A DNA stretch of 64,000 nt, taken from NCBI GenBank assembly GCA_900491605.1, contig UESW01005046.1:250589-314588 (forward strand), read 5' to 3'. This document shows, one piece after another, positions 47,801 through 59,150 of this stretch. Position numbers and translations under genes: made by a program. This DNA comes from Calamus simplicifolius. Lineage: Eukaryota; Streptophyta; Magnoliopsida; Arecales; Arecaceae. The notes beneath the pieces were generated by a model. That model searched no databases, was not told where the DNA came from, and saw only the letters and a program-made list of their open reading frames with translations. Numbering within the stretch: position 1 is the first letter of the stretch; each line of letters opens with the position of its first letter.

Positions 47801-48478
47801 CGCCGACTATCCGACGGTTGCGATCGATCCAAGCCTTGATCTCGATCGGCCACGACCGATCTCGAACCATGGCGATCGGTCCGATCGCCGACGATCCGAT
47901 GGTTGCGATCGATCCAAGCCTTGATCCCGATCGGCCACGACTGTTCTCGGACCGTGGCGATTGGTCCGATCGCCGACGATCCGATGGTTGCGATCGATCC
48001 AAGCCCTGATCCCGATCGGCCACGACCGTTCTTGGACCGTGGTGATCGGTCTAATCGCCGACGATCCAATGGTTGCATCGATCCAAGCCCTGATCCCGAT
48101 CGGCCATGACCGATCTCGGACCATTGCGATCGGTTCGATCGCCGACGATCCAACGGTTGCGATCGATCTGAGCCCTAATCCTGATCGGCCATGACTAATC
48201 TGCACCATGGCGGTCGGTCCGATCGCCGATGATCCGACGATTGCGATCGATCCAAGCCCTGATCCCGATCGGCCACGATCGATCGATCTCGGACCATGGC
48301 GATCGGTCCGATCGGCGACGATCCGATGGTTGTGATCGATCCAAGCCATGACGATCCCGGTCGGCGATGAATGATCTCGGACCGTTGCGATCGATCCGAT
48401 CGGCGACGATCTGACGGTTGCGATCGATCGAAGCCATGATCGATCCCGATCGACGATGACCGATCCGAAGCATGTACC
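44830..48478. repeat. ~84-bp satellite array, type 2
   Basis: Around 43 tandem monomers sharing the half GATCCGACGGTTGCGATCGA TCCAAGCCCTGATCCCGATC with the array at 1630-3113, and a distinct second half (GACCGATCTCGGACCGTGGC GATCGGTCCGATCGCCGAC). The last monomers (48340-48478) switch to the type 1 form (AAGCCATGA, GGCGATGA). All six frames are partly open because the period is near 84; none is a gene. Confidence 0.92.
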
Positions 48479-49229
48479 AAAATTAATTTTTTTAAAACAA
48501 TTGCGATGCATTTCGTTGCGTCGCAATATTTTTTTATTTTTTTATCTTTTATTTATATTTTTATAAAATTTAATTTTTTAAAAAACATTGCGACGCAATA
48601 CTTGCGTCGCTAAATTAAAAATTATTTTTATTAATTTACTATTTTATTGCGTCGCTATTTAACATAATTTATTTTTAAAAAAATATTGCGACGCAATACT
48701 TACGTCGCTAAATAAAAAATTATTTTTATTAATTTACTTTTATTGCGTCGGTATTGCGTCGCTATTTAACATAATTAATTTTTTTAAAAACATTGCGACG
48801 CACTGATTTACTTCGCAATATTTTTATTTAATAATTATATTTTATAAATATTAATTTTATTTAAAATTATTGCGACGCAATTAGTGCGTCGCTAAATTAA
48901 AAATAATTTTCTAATTTTTTGGTTTATTGCGTCGCTAATGCGTCGCTATTTAATATAATTAATTTTTTAAAGAACATTGCGACACACTGAGTTGCATCGC
49001 AATATTTTATATTTATAATTCTATTTTATAAAAACTAAATTTAAAAATATTGCGACGCATTACTCGCGTCGCTAAATTAAAAAATAATTTTTTTTATTTT
49101 CTGGTTTATTGAGTACCTAATGCGTCACTAATTGCGTCGCAATGTTTTGTTATCGCGGAGGGTTGCAATTTAGCGACGCAACGATGCGTCGCTAAATTTG
49201 TGTCGCTATTTCAGTATTTTCTTGTAGTG
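48479..49229. repeat. Right subterminal repeats and terminus of CACTA B
   Basis: TTGCGACGCAATACTTGCGT CGCTAAATTAAAAATTATTT units of ~100 bases, ending AGTATTTTCTTGTAGTG. The inner units resemble those of element A (39556-40165) in reverse. Confidence 0.87.
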
Positions 49230-49808
49230 TGTGGTCATCGTTTTCATCCCTTAGGATTTACTGATGAAATTAGAGCTTTGAATCTTGCATCACCTGTACC
49301 ACCCGAGTCGAAATGTTGATGTGCTAGATTTTTCATCTCATTTTATGTGTCTGCTAGGAAGCTAATTTTACTTGTTTGTTCTGTCATTTCTCATCCTTGA
49401 ATCCAAATTATTTCCTTTCTCAGTGCAAATTGCACCAATGCTGGTTTCAATATGAGAAAAGATTATTTTTTCAGAAAATAGCATGTCATGCAATGTAGTA
49501 GAATTTTGATATTGTTCTAGAGAGTAGAAATGATTTGCCATGCTACCATTGGTGAAATCAAGTGTAGAGAGTAATTGTGTCATCCATGTACGATACAATA
49601 CGATACAATCCCCATGTATTATACTTGTGAGTGCATGCTCATGAGACATGCATTAATGCACCCAGCAATCACAATCCAAGCAGGGTTAGAGTTGCTACTC
49701 CTGTCAAAGTAAACCTGTTCCTAAGAGGAAAGAAAAAAGGCATTCCACTGCATGTCTAATTCTTTTCTTAAACTAAGCTCACCAATTCATAGCGATTGCT
49801 CTCTGCAG
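49230..49808 (+). other. Intron of the PHD gene after CACTA B
   Basis: Ends in TTGCTCTCTGCAG. A possible extra exon (from about 49255, reading FTDEIRALNLASPVPPE) cannot be confirmed. Confidence 0.45.
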
Positions 49809-49995
49809 GGGGGAATTTGAAATCTTCCATGTAGTTAAACAGAGAATTACTGAAATTCGAGCTCAGACACCGGGGAAGCTTCACTTTAATGCCTATGAAA
49901 TGATTCAAGTGATGCCTGAAAAGCTTCGGCTCACCAAGCACCGGCGGCAGGACATTTGGCCAAAATCTTTTGAAGCCGATCCTCCCACCTTGTGA
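49809..49995 (+). other. Exon: AIPP2-like C-terminal block, ends in premature stop
   Basis: Reads GEFEIFHVVKQRITEIRAQT, PGKLHFNAYEMIQVMPEKLR and HRRQDIWPKSFEADPPTL, then TGA at 49993. In-frame sequence after the stop, NIAVYFFGK, matches the family's NIALYFFP, showing that the stop truncates a conserved block. Confidence 0.75.
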
Positions 49996-51600
49996 AATAT
50001 TGCAGTTTACTTCTTTGGAAAATAACTTCCAGAGTACGGCTTCCACTGACACTTTGGTTTTGATTAGATTGCCAACTTAGATTTCAGGCATCCTGTCACT
50101 TTCTTTATTTTCCTCAAACAAAGTTGGCAGAGACTTGCATAGCTTAACTCATGTATTCCTGCACTGTGATTTTTGTGGACAGATTACAAAACCAGGAAGC
50201 AGAACCTGCTACAACAATAAGCATATGACCAAAAGAATAAAGAACATGTAGAGCTACAGAAAAATCCCTTCTCATGTTGGATGTGTATCAAAACTCAAGT
50301 CATTATGCATGTTTTTAGTTGTTTCAGCTGAAGGTGAATGGGATCCATGTTAAATACTGAACATTGTCTCTTGTTTTAAGTTGTAACAGAGCTTGCTCTT
50401 TGTACTTTCCATATTGTTGGTTATTAAATCTGTTCATGAATAATTGTGTAACATCCTAAAATTAGTCTCACATTAGATGAAAAAAAAAAAGTATTATATG
50501 CTTATAACTCAAGTTCACTTGCTATCTATTAACTTCAATTGAGTTTTATGGGCTATATGGTTTCAGTCCAGTAATAGAGTTAATTGTGTCAAAGGATGGT
50601 CTTGGAGAGTTACAAATGTTATCAGAACTGATCCAAGTGTGCGGAAGTTGATGTGTATCATTCTTTTTTCTATGTTAATGTGTTTTCTGATGTTTCTTCA
50701 AGACTGTTTTCTGGCTCATGATTTTCCAATAATTGCCTCAGGGAGATAACAATGTTGTGGGAGTACTATGTTTCTCTTGCTTTTAATTGACCCGTCCAAT
50801 CCAAATTGGATTAACTATATTTTTGGTTTGTACAATTGTTCCCTTCATGGTTGATTAAGCAGTCTTCCGCTGGCTGTTAAGCCTGTTATTTTGCTTGTAT
50901 CTCATGTTTGGATAATCACCACCACTATTTTATTGATGTTCAGAAGTTGCAGCGTTCGTAAGCATCTCAATGAAAGCTGTTCAACCATGCGATGCAACAA
51001 GCAACTTTCCCCCTGGCTTTTGCTTGTTATGTTGGTAAGCCTGGTTTTTGCTTTAGACTGTGGAGTAGCTGATGGGATTTAGCCTTGAGAAATTTCAGTT
51101 AATGGATAAATAGGACAAATTAGAGGATATAGGTTCCACTAGATGCCTTGAAGATGCATGGAATGTTCAACAGAAGGTGAATAAATTCTCAGATTTACCT
51201 GCTCTGTAACAGAGGATGGATGATTGTTTAGATGCGAAGCTATACCTTCGTTTGTCAATGTTGGTGAACCACTAGGTGGAGGAGTTCATGTGTTCCCAAA
51301 TGTACTAGATGTGGATTCTCTTTCTTCTTCTTCCTTTTTTTTTTTTTTTTGTTGTTGGAAAAGATTAGGTTACAGGAGCCAAATTTTTGGATGGTGTAAT
51401 ATGGCCGCCAAATTTGTATAGTATGATACCCATGTGAGTTAGAAATTAATTTATGAACTGCAATAGAATTATAGTTATTCAGTACAGATCAATTTTGCTT
51501 GACAGTATTTTCTAAAACAACAATAATCCACTAAAGCTTAAAAGAAGATGAGAGAATTCATGTGCCTCAAAACTAATGGATTTGAAGTATACCTTTAGAA
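49996..51600. other. Sequence downstream of the PHD gene, no gene assigned
   Basis: Probably decayed 3' gene sequence to about 50430. At 50448-50630 a TGTAACATCCTAAAATTAGT...AACTCAAGTTCACTTG stretch resembles a small LTR/TRIM end. A 63-codon frame at 50891 and a T-run at 51335-51350 are the only other notable items. Confidence 0.45.
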
Positions 51601-51867
51601 CCAATGGGGATTTTCTTGGTAGGTAGACCAATGACGGTCTTCATTCTTCAGTGCCTGTGGCCTTGGACACAAGCCTGGACCCTTCTCGTTTGCTCGATCG
51701 ATTACATGCAAATTTTAGCGCTTTTGTCTCCCATTCCACGTGCAGAACTCTATCTACGCATAGCCATTCTCTTCAAAACCTCCTCTACCTTCCTCCCACG
51801 GAACACCCCCAAGAGTCAAGAGAAGAAAAGAAAGAAACGTCTAAAAAAAACACGGGAGGAGGCAGAG

Positions 51868-51998
51868 CTGTGATCATCCCGCGTGGCCGTCGTCGTTGTC
51901 TTGCTCCCTCTTGAGGTCGGCTGGCGGTAGGAGGACCTCCATCGACAGGCCCCACAGGTTGAAGTCCACCTCCAATATGCAACAAAGCCAAGTTTTGA
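51868..51998 (-). other. Exon-like fragment of unknown protein
   Basis: On the minus strand: ILEVDFNLWGLSMEVLLPPA DLKREQDNDDGHAG, then stop. Balanced composition and GC-rich codons differ from the surroundings and suggest a captured or relic terminal exon. I do not recognise it. An alternative 77-codon frame overlaps. Confidence 0.25.
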
Positions 51999-52096
51999 AG
52001 CTTTACTTTCTCTTGCAAAAAATAGTCTATTACTTTTAGAGCTCTTGAAATTTTGTTAAAATCTAATAAAATAATTTACAAATTACTTGTATCTTT

Positions 52097-52316
52097 AGGT
52101 AGTGCTTGATAAAAAAAAATAGCTATCCCTCGATAAGTGTAAAGGATAGAGTTTCTCTAGTCCCTATTTCTTCAGTCCCTAAGGAATAAGTTTAGGGCAT
52201 GGGTTATCCCCTCTAGTTAACTTTTTTTTCTAGCTATCCTTCGTAGTTATGGCTTTTGCAAATAAGGAGGGATATCCACTGAATATCCATCCCTTATTCC
52301 CTATTTCAAGCATAGA
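52097..52316. mobile_element. MITE-like element
   Basis: Ends GTGCTTGATAAAAAAAAATA and (reversed) ATGCTTGAAATAGGG. The interior has inverted TAGCTATCC / GGATATCC words. Confidence 0.4.
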
Positions 52317-52317
52317 G

Positions 52318-52513
52318 TGATCTTTTAATAATTCATTGCAAGGATAAAGGTTGAGGTAGACCTAAAGTAACATGAGCAGAAATAATTTAAAAAGATATAA
52401 CTATTTGTAATTTAAATGTCGACTTGGTCCTGAATAGAGTAGAGTGGAGGAAGCATATTCATGTAGCCGACCCCATGTAGTTGAAAAAAGTCTTAGATGA
52501 GTTGAGTTGAGTA
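52318..52513 (+). mobile_element. RTE-type LINE 3' tail
   Basis: Close relative of 27530-27730: AAAGATATAACTATTTGTAA, VDLVLNRVEWRKHIHVADPM-like translation, and a GATGAGTTGAGTTGAGT end directly abutting the Copia-3 LTR. Confidence 0.75.
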
Positions 52514-52515
52514 CT

Positions 52516-53335
52516 TGTTGGAAATTAAATCTAAATCTTTGATGAAAATCATCACCATAAAGCCCAAGAATCATTCATGTTCAATCATCAAGAATTAATA
52601 AACATAAATGGAAGCATACCTAAATCCATATTTGTTGATTTCTCTCCACAGTCCTGCGGTTGGCCTTCCAGATCAATACGTACTCCCAGAGAGCCATTAG
52701 AATTTTCTCTATGCTTTTCTTTCTGATGATGGGATTCAGAGAAGAAGGTCGTACGTGCGATCTAGGGATCATAACCGCTATATATAGATAATTTCATCAT
52801 TATCTATTTGTATTTTATTTTAGCCCATCATAAAAATAGAAATAAACCTTTAGGTCTCTATACATTAAAGACTCACACCCTAATAGATATATTAAAGCCC
52901 AAATCACTGAAACCTTAGCTGATCATTGGACTATATATGTAACCTTATAATTATGTTTTACAAAAAAATCAAATGAGCTTAATTTTCTGTCATTACCAAA
53001 ATGCATCTATAATCAATCTGGTCCATTAACCCACCAACATAGGATCAAAGCGGCCTTTGTTATATCTATCATAACTCGACCCATCAATGGTCACGTATGT
53101 TGACACAACTGAATGACATGAATCATGATGTGGATGTGTAGCATAAAAATTACATGTAATATGATTTTAACATGCCTTTTTCCAACTGGTCCTTATACTT
53201 GAGTGAGATCAAAACTTTAACATAATTGTACAGAGTGTACTGAACTGAATGAAATACTTTATTTCTGATCAGAAAATATCCAAATACATAAGTGTGCACA
53301 AACCAAACATAAACCATAAAATAAAGCAATATAAA
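52516..53335 (-). repeat. Copia-3 LTR (3' LTR, minus strand)
   Basis: The outer edge starts TGTTGGAAATTAAATC (on the minus strand it ends CCAACA). It contains a TATA-like TATATATAG at about 52780. The inner edge is approximate, next to a minus-strand purine tract TTTAGTGGGAGT at about 53334-53345. Confidence 0.6.
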
Positions 53336-55060
53336 CTCCCACTAAATCTAAGATCGTCATGCTCTATAACACTCATATGAGCAGTATGCTCATGAAAGAC
53401 CTTGGGCGGCACACCCTTTGTAAGGAGATCTGCAACCATAGAGTTTGTTCCTATATGCTCTATAGAAATCTGATCACACTGTACTTTTTTCTTTACAACC
53501 AGGAACTTGATGTCAATATGCTTTGATTTGGTCGAGCTCCTATTATTGTTGGAATACAATATGGCTGACTAGTTATCACAAAATAACTTTAGCAATCTTT
53601 CAATTCCTTCCAATATGCGTAGCCCAGTGACAGTTTTTCATCCATATCCCATGGTTAGATGCCTCATAACATACTATGAATTCTGCTGCCTAGGTAGAGG
53701 AAGCTATAAGTGTCTGTTTTGCACTTTTTCAAGAAATAATCCCACCACTTAACATATATACATAGCCTGAAGTGATCTTTTACTATCTTAGCATCCCGCA
53801 AAGTCAGAGTCGGAATACCCAATGATTTCAAAATGATCTGATCTCCTATATGTGAGCATGTAATCTTTTATTCTTTTTAGATATCCATAACCCTTTGGCT
53901 GCTTTCTAGTGATCCATTCCTTGGTTGCTTAAATATCTGTATAACACTCCAACAATGTACGCAATATCCGGACGCGTACAAACTTGAGCATACATTAGAC
54001 TCCCTATAACTGAAGCATATGGAATCTTCTGCATCTCTTCAACTTTAAGGTTTTCTCTTGGGCACTGATTAATACTGAATTTATCTCTTTGCGACAGGGG
54101 TATCACATAGTTTGTAATCCTGCATGCCAAATATCTTAAGTACTTTATCGATATAGCTCCTTTGTGATAATCCAAGGATATCCTAAGAATGATCTCAATG
54201 AATCTAGATTTCCAATACAAGAAGGCGTCACCAAGATCTTTCATTTAAAAATTACTTGATAGAAATCTCTTGGTTTCGTGCAACATGTCTATATCATTTA
54301 TGACAAACAAAATATCATCCACATATAAAATCAGAAAAATGTATTTACTCCCACTGAACTTGTGATACACATAATCATCAACTGCATTCACTTCAAAATT
54401 AAATAAGAGAATTACTTGATAAAATTTATGGTACCATTGACGAGAAGCTTGCTTTAACCTATAAATAGATTTTGTTAATTTGCAAACCATTTTCTTTAGG
54501 TCTCCTGATACAAAGTTTTCTGGTTGCACCATATAAATTGTCTCATCAATGACTCCATTGAGAAACGTCATCTTGACATCCATTTGATAGAGTTTCATAT
54601 CATACTGTGCAACAAGAGCCATGATTATCCTAAAAGAGTCCTTCTGGTAATGGGACAAGTTCTCAAACTTTATTATCTTGCATAGACTTATACTCTTCTT
54701 TCATTGCTTCAATCCACTTTTTCTAAATTGGAACCTTGTATGGCTTGAAGGAAGTTGACATGATCATCTTCCATCGCACCATTATTTTCCTCATATTTCT
54801 GAAGAAACACTATATAGTCATATAGAATAGCATTCTTCCTTTCTCCAGTGGATTGCCGCAAAGGCACTTGTTCTTGATGCACTTATTCTTGAGGTTGTTG
54901 AGTTTATACCTCTGAGGGTTGAACAATAATTTCTTGTTGTTCTGGAATTGTAACTTGATCAATGATAGGAACAGAAACCTGCTCATTGTCAAAAGCAATT
55001 ATAGGAATAGGAACCAACTTCTCTTCAATAAGAGCAATAGGATCCAATTCCTTCTCAAAG
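53336..55060 (-). pseudogene. Copia-3 pol fragment (integrase C-terminus, RT, RNase H)
   Basis: On the minus strand: a PLRQSTGERRNA linker and DYIVFLQKYEEN (about 54850-54780), RT with YQMDVKMTFLNGVIDETIYM, KSIYRLKQASRQWYHKF and YVDDILFVINDIDM (about 54310), then VCTRPDIAYIVGVL and the RNase H end KSKHIDIKFLVV and ADLLTKGVPPKVF. Frameshifts and stops throughout. No gag or 5' LTR was found, so the element is truncated. Confidence 0.87.
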
Positions 55061-55371
55061 CCAAAGTCTCTAAGTCTTGTACCCTTTTATTTTAAATTAT
55101 CCATATGATCATTGGTTATCATCACATGTAAGCAACAGCTATCTAAGGCGCACCTGAGTATTGATAGAATCCTCAATGTCCAGCTGAAGGCTTTAGATAG
55201 CAAGGGACACAGCAATTGTATCATCTATTTGAACTGGCCAAAACTAAAACAAGAAAATCCTTTTCTCTTTCCCATTTTATAGTTTCATATAGATTAACCA
55301 AACAATAATCTGAAAAAATAATCCACATAGAATAATGTAAGTGTAATTGGATTGAAAGGAGAATGGGAGTA
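55061..55371. other. Unassigned junction between Copia-3 and the captured DUF620 fragment
   Basis: No feature recognised; the missing opposite end of the CACTA fragment may have been lost here. Confidence 0.4.
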
Positions 55372-55735
55372 CTTGCAGTGTTCGACATAATGGCCGTGGA
55401 GGGACTCTGGAGGCATGTGATTGTTTGGCAACCGACTCCTCCATGCCACCTTTCCATCGCTCCCCGTGCTCATCTTGCTACCACCCATGATAAGCTCGAA
55501 GTACCAGAGATCGGGGTTCTTTTGCCACAGAATATACCCTCCAATCTCGCCATTCCCTTTTGCTCGCGCTTGCACACTCTCATCGCCAACGTGGAACTCC
55601 GAGGCACTCATCTTCACCTTCCCCACAGCGTACAAGCTGTTTATCGACATCAGCGTTGCCTGCCCTCCCATCACCGCGATGTATTGTTGGATGATGCATT
55701 TGGCCGTCGATGCAGTGATTTGGGCTTCAAAAATA
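55372..55735 (-). pseudogene. Captured exon of a plant DUF620 protein
   Basis: Minus-strand translation: EAQITASTAKCIIQQYIAVM, LMSINSLYAVGKVKMSASEF, HVGDESVQARAKGNGEIGGY, ILWQKNPDLWYFELIMGG and KMSTGSDGKVAWR. This matches the core of plant DUF620 proteins, a family of unknown function. After AWR one frame is lost; the adjacent frame continues QSHASRVPPRPLCRTLQ and stops at a GTACTC donor. Only one exon is present, and it begins within 120 bases of the CACTA terminus, so this is a gene-fragment capture. Confidence 0.85.
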
Positions 55736-55852
55736 TATCTTCTATAACGAATGGTTACGAATTTAAATTCATTGCAGAAAGTGTTTCGCAACAATTTTAG
55801 CACTTTCAGCAATGAAAAAAATTCATTGTTGAAAGCCAAAAATCTTGTAGTG
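55372..55852 (-). mobile_element. One-ended CACTA fragment carrying a DUF620 gene piece
   Basis: The plus-strand end CTTGTAGTG at 55844-55852 gives, on the minus strand, CACTACAAGATTTTTGGCTT, followed by ~110 bases with inverted AATGAATTTTTTTCATTG words, then coding-like sequence. No matching CACTACAAG start was seen to the left. It lies inside the hAT transposase frame (after ELKNMMEF). Confidence 0.65.
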
Positions 55853-58060
55853 AATTCCATCATGTTTTTCAATTCCTCATAGTCAAGCTCTCCTTCCACT
55901 TCTTCTTTCATCATCCAAAACTCAGTTTTCTCAATTGACTCATAATCAATTCGATCATAAGGTCTATTTTTCAAATTGAGGTTGTGAATTATAATTAAGA
56001 TCAAATCAATATTGCAAGAAACAAATAGAAAGAACATTTTAACAAATAAAAATAGGCTAGAAATAATAAAAATTATTTTGTACCTATTTTGCAAATGCAA
56101 ATTATAATGAACATATACCAAGTCATTAAATCTTTCATGCTCCAATCTATTTCTTTTCTTGGTATGTATACGTTCAAATACACTCCAATTGCATTTGCAA
56201 CCGGAAGAAGCGGCAGTTTAACTAAGAAGTCTAATTGCTAGCTTTTGCAAATTAGGAGTATTACAACCAATGAATCTCCACCACTCATCTATATAAAAGA
56301 AAGGAACTATTACATTAATATATTAAATAACTATAAAAAAATAAAAAAAATTGGCTTCATTCTTACTATGATGAGTAGTCTTGCAAGTAGTGCATACAAG
56401 TGGTCTACTAAAAGTCTTCAATCTATCCCTATATATTGCCATCTCATCCATTAATAGGGATGATTTAAACAAAGTTTGCTTTTCAACCACCTCAATAATG
56501 CCACAAAGAACCTCTGGTTTCTTGCACAAGTTTTGTTCATCATATAAAAATACCGGATTCATCCAATATGCCAACACATGGATCCTTTTACGCAATGTCT
56601 TATTCCAACGATCTTTAATAATAGTAGTATAAGGCTTATACAAATTTTTCTTATTCTTAAACAATTCCTTGGTTCTTTTTTTAGCCCTATATATCCCATC
56701 ATATACATAATCCATAGCCGGCTTCTCATCGGAATCATAAATCCGTAATAAATGTATCAATGAACCCATAATCTTCACTATGATCAAACAATTCTTTCAA
56801 AAATTTTATCCAAAATAATTTGCTTCATTTCTCTATCTTTTGACAACATAAGAAATTTTTTGAAGTCCGAACAAATAACCAGAGCTTATAAGTAGTCCTT
56901 ATGATCATGCAAACTCTTCCATGCAAGAAAAGTGGTGGCAAAGCGGGTAGCTTGAGGATGAAGAATCTATGTCCAATTTGGTTATTTTCTTAACCAATTC
57001 AAAACCCAGTTATGATTGTAGATAAATACGATTATGTTTGAAGCAAGAATGGCCAAACTTTGCATAGTAGGTATTTTCGCAATATCTTTCATAATGAAGT
57101 TGATGCAATGGGCTACACATGAAGATAATAAATATCAGGATATTTCTTGTGAATCTTCTTTTCAGGCACCTTATAAATAGCTTCATTGTCTGCTATATAA
57201 ACCACATTTTGTGAACCAACCATTTCAATAATTTTAGAAAATAAATTGCATAATGCGTCTGCATCTGTAGTAAAATCTGAAGCATCAACTGATTTAATAA
57301 ACAACATCCCTTTAGGACAATATACGAAAATATTGATCAATGGCCTTTGCCTTGTGTCAGTCCATTCATCACCCATGATAGTACATCCTGTTTCAGCCCA
57401 AGTCCTTCATAAAGCATCAATAGTGATCTTGATTTGTTGCTTGTAATCTCTCAATAAGTTTACTCTCATTGCATGATAAGCAAGAGCTTTATATCTATGG
57501 CCCATGCTTGCTATTTTGCCAACTGCAATTTGAAAAAAGGAGAATTCATAGCATTCAATGGAATACATGCATCATAAAACAACATAGCAATCATCATATC
57601 AGTATCATGACATCTCTCTTTACTTTCCATGGCAGCCTTTATACTAGGTTGGGTAGAATCATTTGTTCCATATCTGAAATAAGCTTTAATATTACCGATA
57701 GCTTTTCTCTATCCTTTTTAAGGATGCGCTGATACCAATGTTAGTTTTTACTACTTTAGGAATCTCTTAAACATCATCACCTTCAAATTTATGGATCGAT
57801 TTACCATATGGACTTATATCATCATAACAACCTTTCTTTTGTTTTGCCTTTTGAACATTCTTTTGCAAAGCTCCTTGTACTAAAAAGTGAACATCCAAAG
57901 GAACTTTTTACATGAATCAACATTGCCTTTTGTTCCAGCAAAATGTTGCTTCATTTTGTTAATCCCTCCACCTGCAATATTTTGCTTCTAGCAAAAGTTG
58001 CAAATAAAGACCCTCTTTCCTTGAGAATTTTGGCCCTCAGTAACATATCTTCATGCTATA
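55853..58060 (-). pseudogene. hAT-family transposase (BED finger, DUF659-type), degraded
   Basis: On the minus strand, a BED zinc finger at about 58000-57900 reads VFICNFC, stop, KQNIAGG...INKMKQHFAGTKGNVDSC. The DUF659-type domain follows (57376-57113): DEWTDTRQRPLINIFVYCPK, GMLFIKSVDASD, VGSQNVVYIADN. The middle region (56787-56323) has LIHLLRIYDSDEKPAMDYVY and DRWNKTLRKRIHVLAYWMNP. The C-terminal dimerisation end has ERFNDLVYVHYNLHLQNR (about 56140). Order and spacing fit a hAT transposase; stops and frame changes and the CACTA insertion at its 3' side make it inactive. TIRs were not found. Confidence 0.85.
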
Positions 58061-58169
58061 TCTTTTTTTTATCGAATGTTTACACCAGAGAAACTTGTTT
58101 ATTAGATTGTGCTTTACTTGATGGTGTTAATTGTGATCCAATTGCTTACATTTTTCTATAATTTACAAA

Positions 58170-58685
58170 AAAAAGGCCGCATACATATATATATTGTCAT
58201 TGAAGAAAGCAAACAAAAATAACAGCTCACCACCTCATATAGCACATATATATACCTAGAATTTCAAATTCACTCATAATTTCAAACTAGAGAATAATAA
58301 TAGTTCACCAACACAATTTTATTAAGTAACATTTAATCCAAATCAATTGATGTTATGCATATTAGCAACAATTAATATCAATTAATAAAAATAAAATAAT
58401 AAATAAAACAATCATTAATTCATTCATGATCAATAATAATGTATATTATTAATAATATAATCATCATAATTTCAATATGTTAGTCAACCATTTTGTATTC
58501 GAATAGGTATTGAACAAAATAATCATTTTGCATAATGTATTTTTATGAGCTGTGCTACGTGTAACGGAAAAAGAATATGAAACATTTTTTCTTAATTTAT
58601 TAATGGATGAAAATTATGAGAAAAGGAAAGGAGTCATATGGAAGAAGAAGTGATTAGAGAGTTACACTATAAAATGCAGACCCCT
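58170..58685. other. AT-rich DNA, no gene seen
   Basis: Long AATAATAAT-rich stretches; nothing recognised. Confidence 0.6.
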
Positions 58686-58699
58686 TGACCCCTTGACTT

Positions 58700-59150
58700 T
58701 AGCAAGAGATCAGAGAGTTATTCCACTTTTTTGTTTTGAAAGAAGAATCGCAGCACCTCTTCCATGGTTCCACCACCCAAAACAAACTAAAAAAATAATA
58801 ATAGAGGGTCAAAAGGTTGTTTTGGAAAGAGAATCACAGCATCTCTTCCATGGTTCCACTACCCAAAACAATCTAAAAAAAAGTAATTAAAGGGTCAAGG
58901 GGTCAGTCATGGAGAAAGTGCTTTCTGATGTTCATCTTTATCCATGATAAAGAAAATAGAAAGCTTTTGATCAAGGAGTTGTTTTGGAAGGAGAATCACA
59001 GCACCTCTTCCATGGTTCCACCATCCAAAACAAACTAAAAAAATAATAATCAGAGGATCAAGGGGTCAGCCATGGAGAAAGTGCTTTCTGTTGTTCATCT
59101 TCATCCACAAATATGATAAAGAAAATAGAAAGCTTTCTCCACGTTCAATG
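58700..59150 (+). repeat. Tandem repeat around GGAGAATCACAGCACCTCTT
   Basis: Three copies (about 58742, 58830, 58990) of a block with CACAGCACCTCTTCCATGGT and CCAAAACAAACTAAAAAAAT. The later two share an extended tail with GGTCAGCCATGGAGAAAGTG. Confidence 0.8.

Larger units (their letters stand above)
40601..49229 (-). mobile_element. CACTA element B, complete, in an intron of the PHD gene
   Basis: Left end CACTACAAGAGAACAAAAAT, right end (reverse complement) CACTACAAGAAAATACTGAA, flanked by TGT at 40598-40600 and 49230-49232: a correct 3-base CACTA target duplication. Subterminal arrays of GCGACGCA / TGCGTCGC words lie at 40601-41290, 43950-44830 and 48479-49229. Minus-strand transposase remains are at 41464-43945. 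A 3.6-kb satellite occupies most of the right half. The gene set is degraded, so the element is not autonomous. Confidence 0.92.
31989..50090 (+). pseudogene. PHD-finger gene of plant AIPP2/PAIPP2-like type, expanded and disrupted
   Basis: Family knowledge: AIPP2-like proteins combine a PHD finger with a C-terminal domain and act in a chromatin/RNA polymerase II module. Exon-like pieces in order: 31989-32074 (first half of the PHD finger), 35394-35518 (second half), a seven-copy intron-exon array (35585-39555), an exon ending at 40438, and 49809-49995 (C-terminal block). Splice phases fit between the last two exons: TGG-AG joins G to give WRGEFEI. Defects: a one-base frame change inside the PHD finger and a stop in the conserved C-terminal block (49993), followed by another at 50023. 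A full CACTA element lies in the last intron. Start exon and promoter were not found. Probably a pseudogene, though an aberrant transcript is possible. Confidence 0.6.

Noticed and set aside
44818..48526. Dozens of overlapping open frames on both strands (up to 276 codons)
   Set aside because: Same cause: frames kept open by the ~84-bp tandem repeat, with no start context or family similarity.
39556..49229. A single CACTA element from 39556 to 49229
   Set aside because: Although the ends look similar, flanks CAT and TGT do not match, gene exon sequence lies at 40166-40600, and 40601-49229 has matching TGT flanks.
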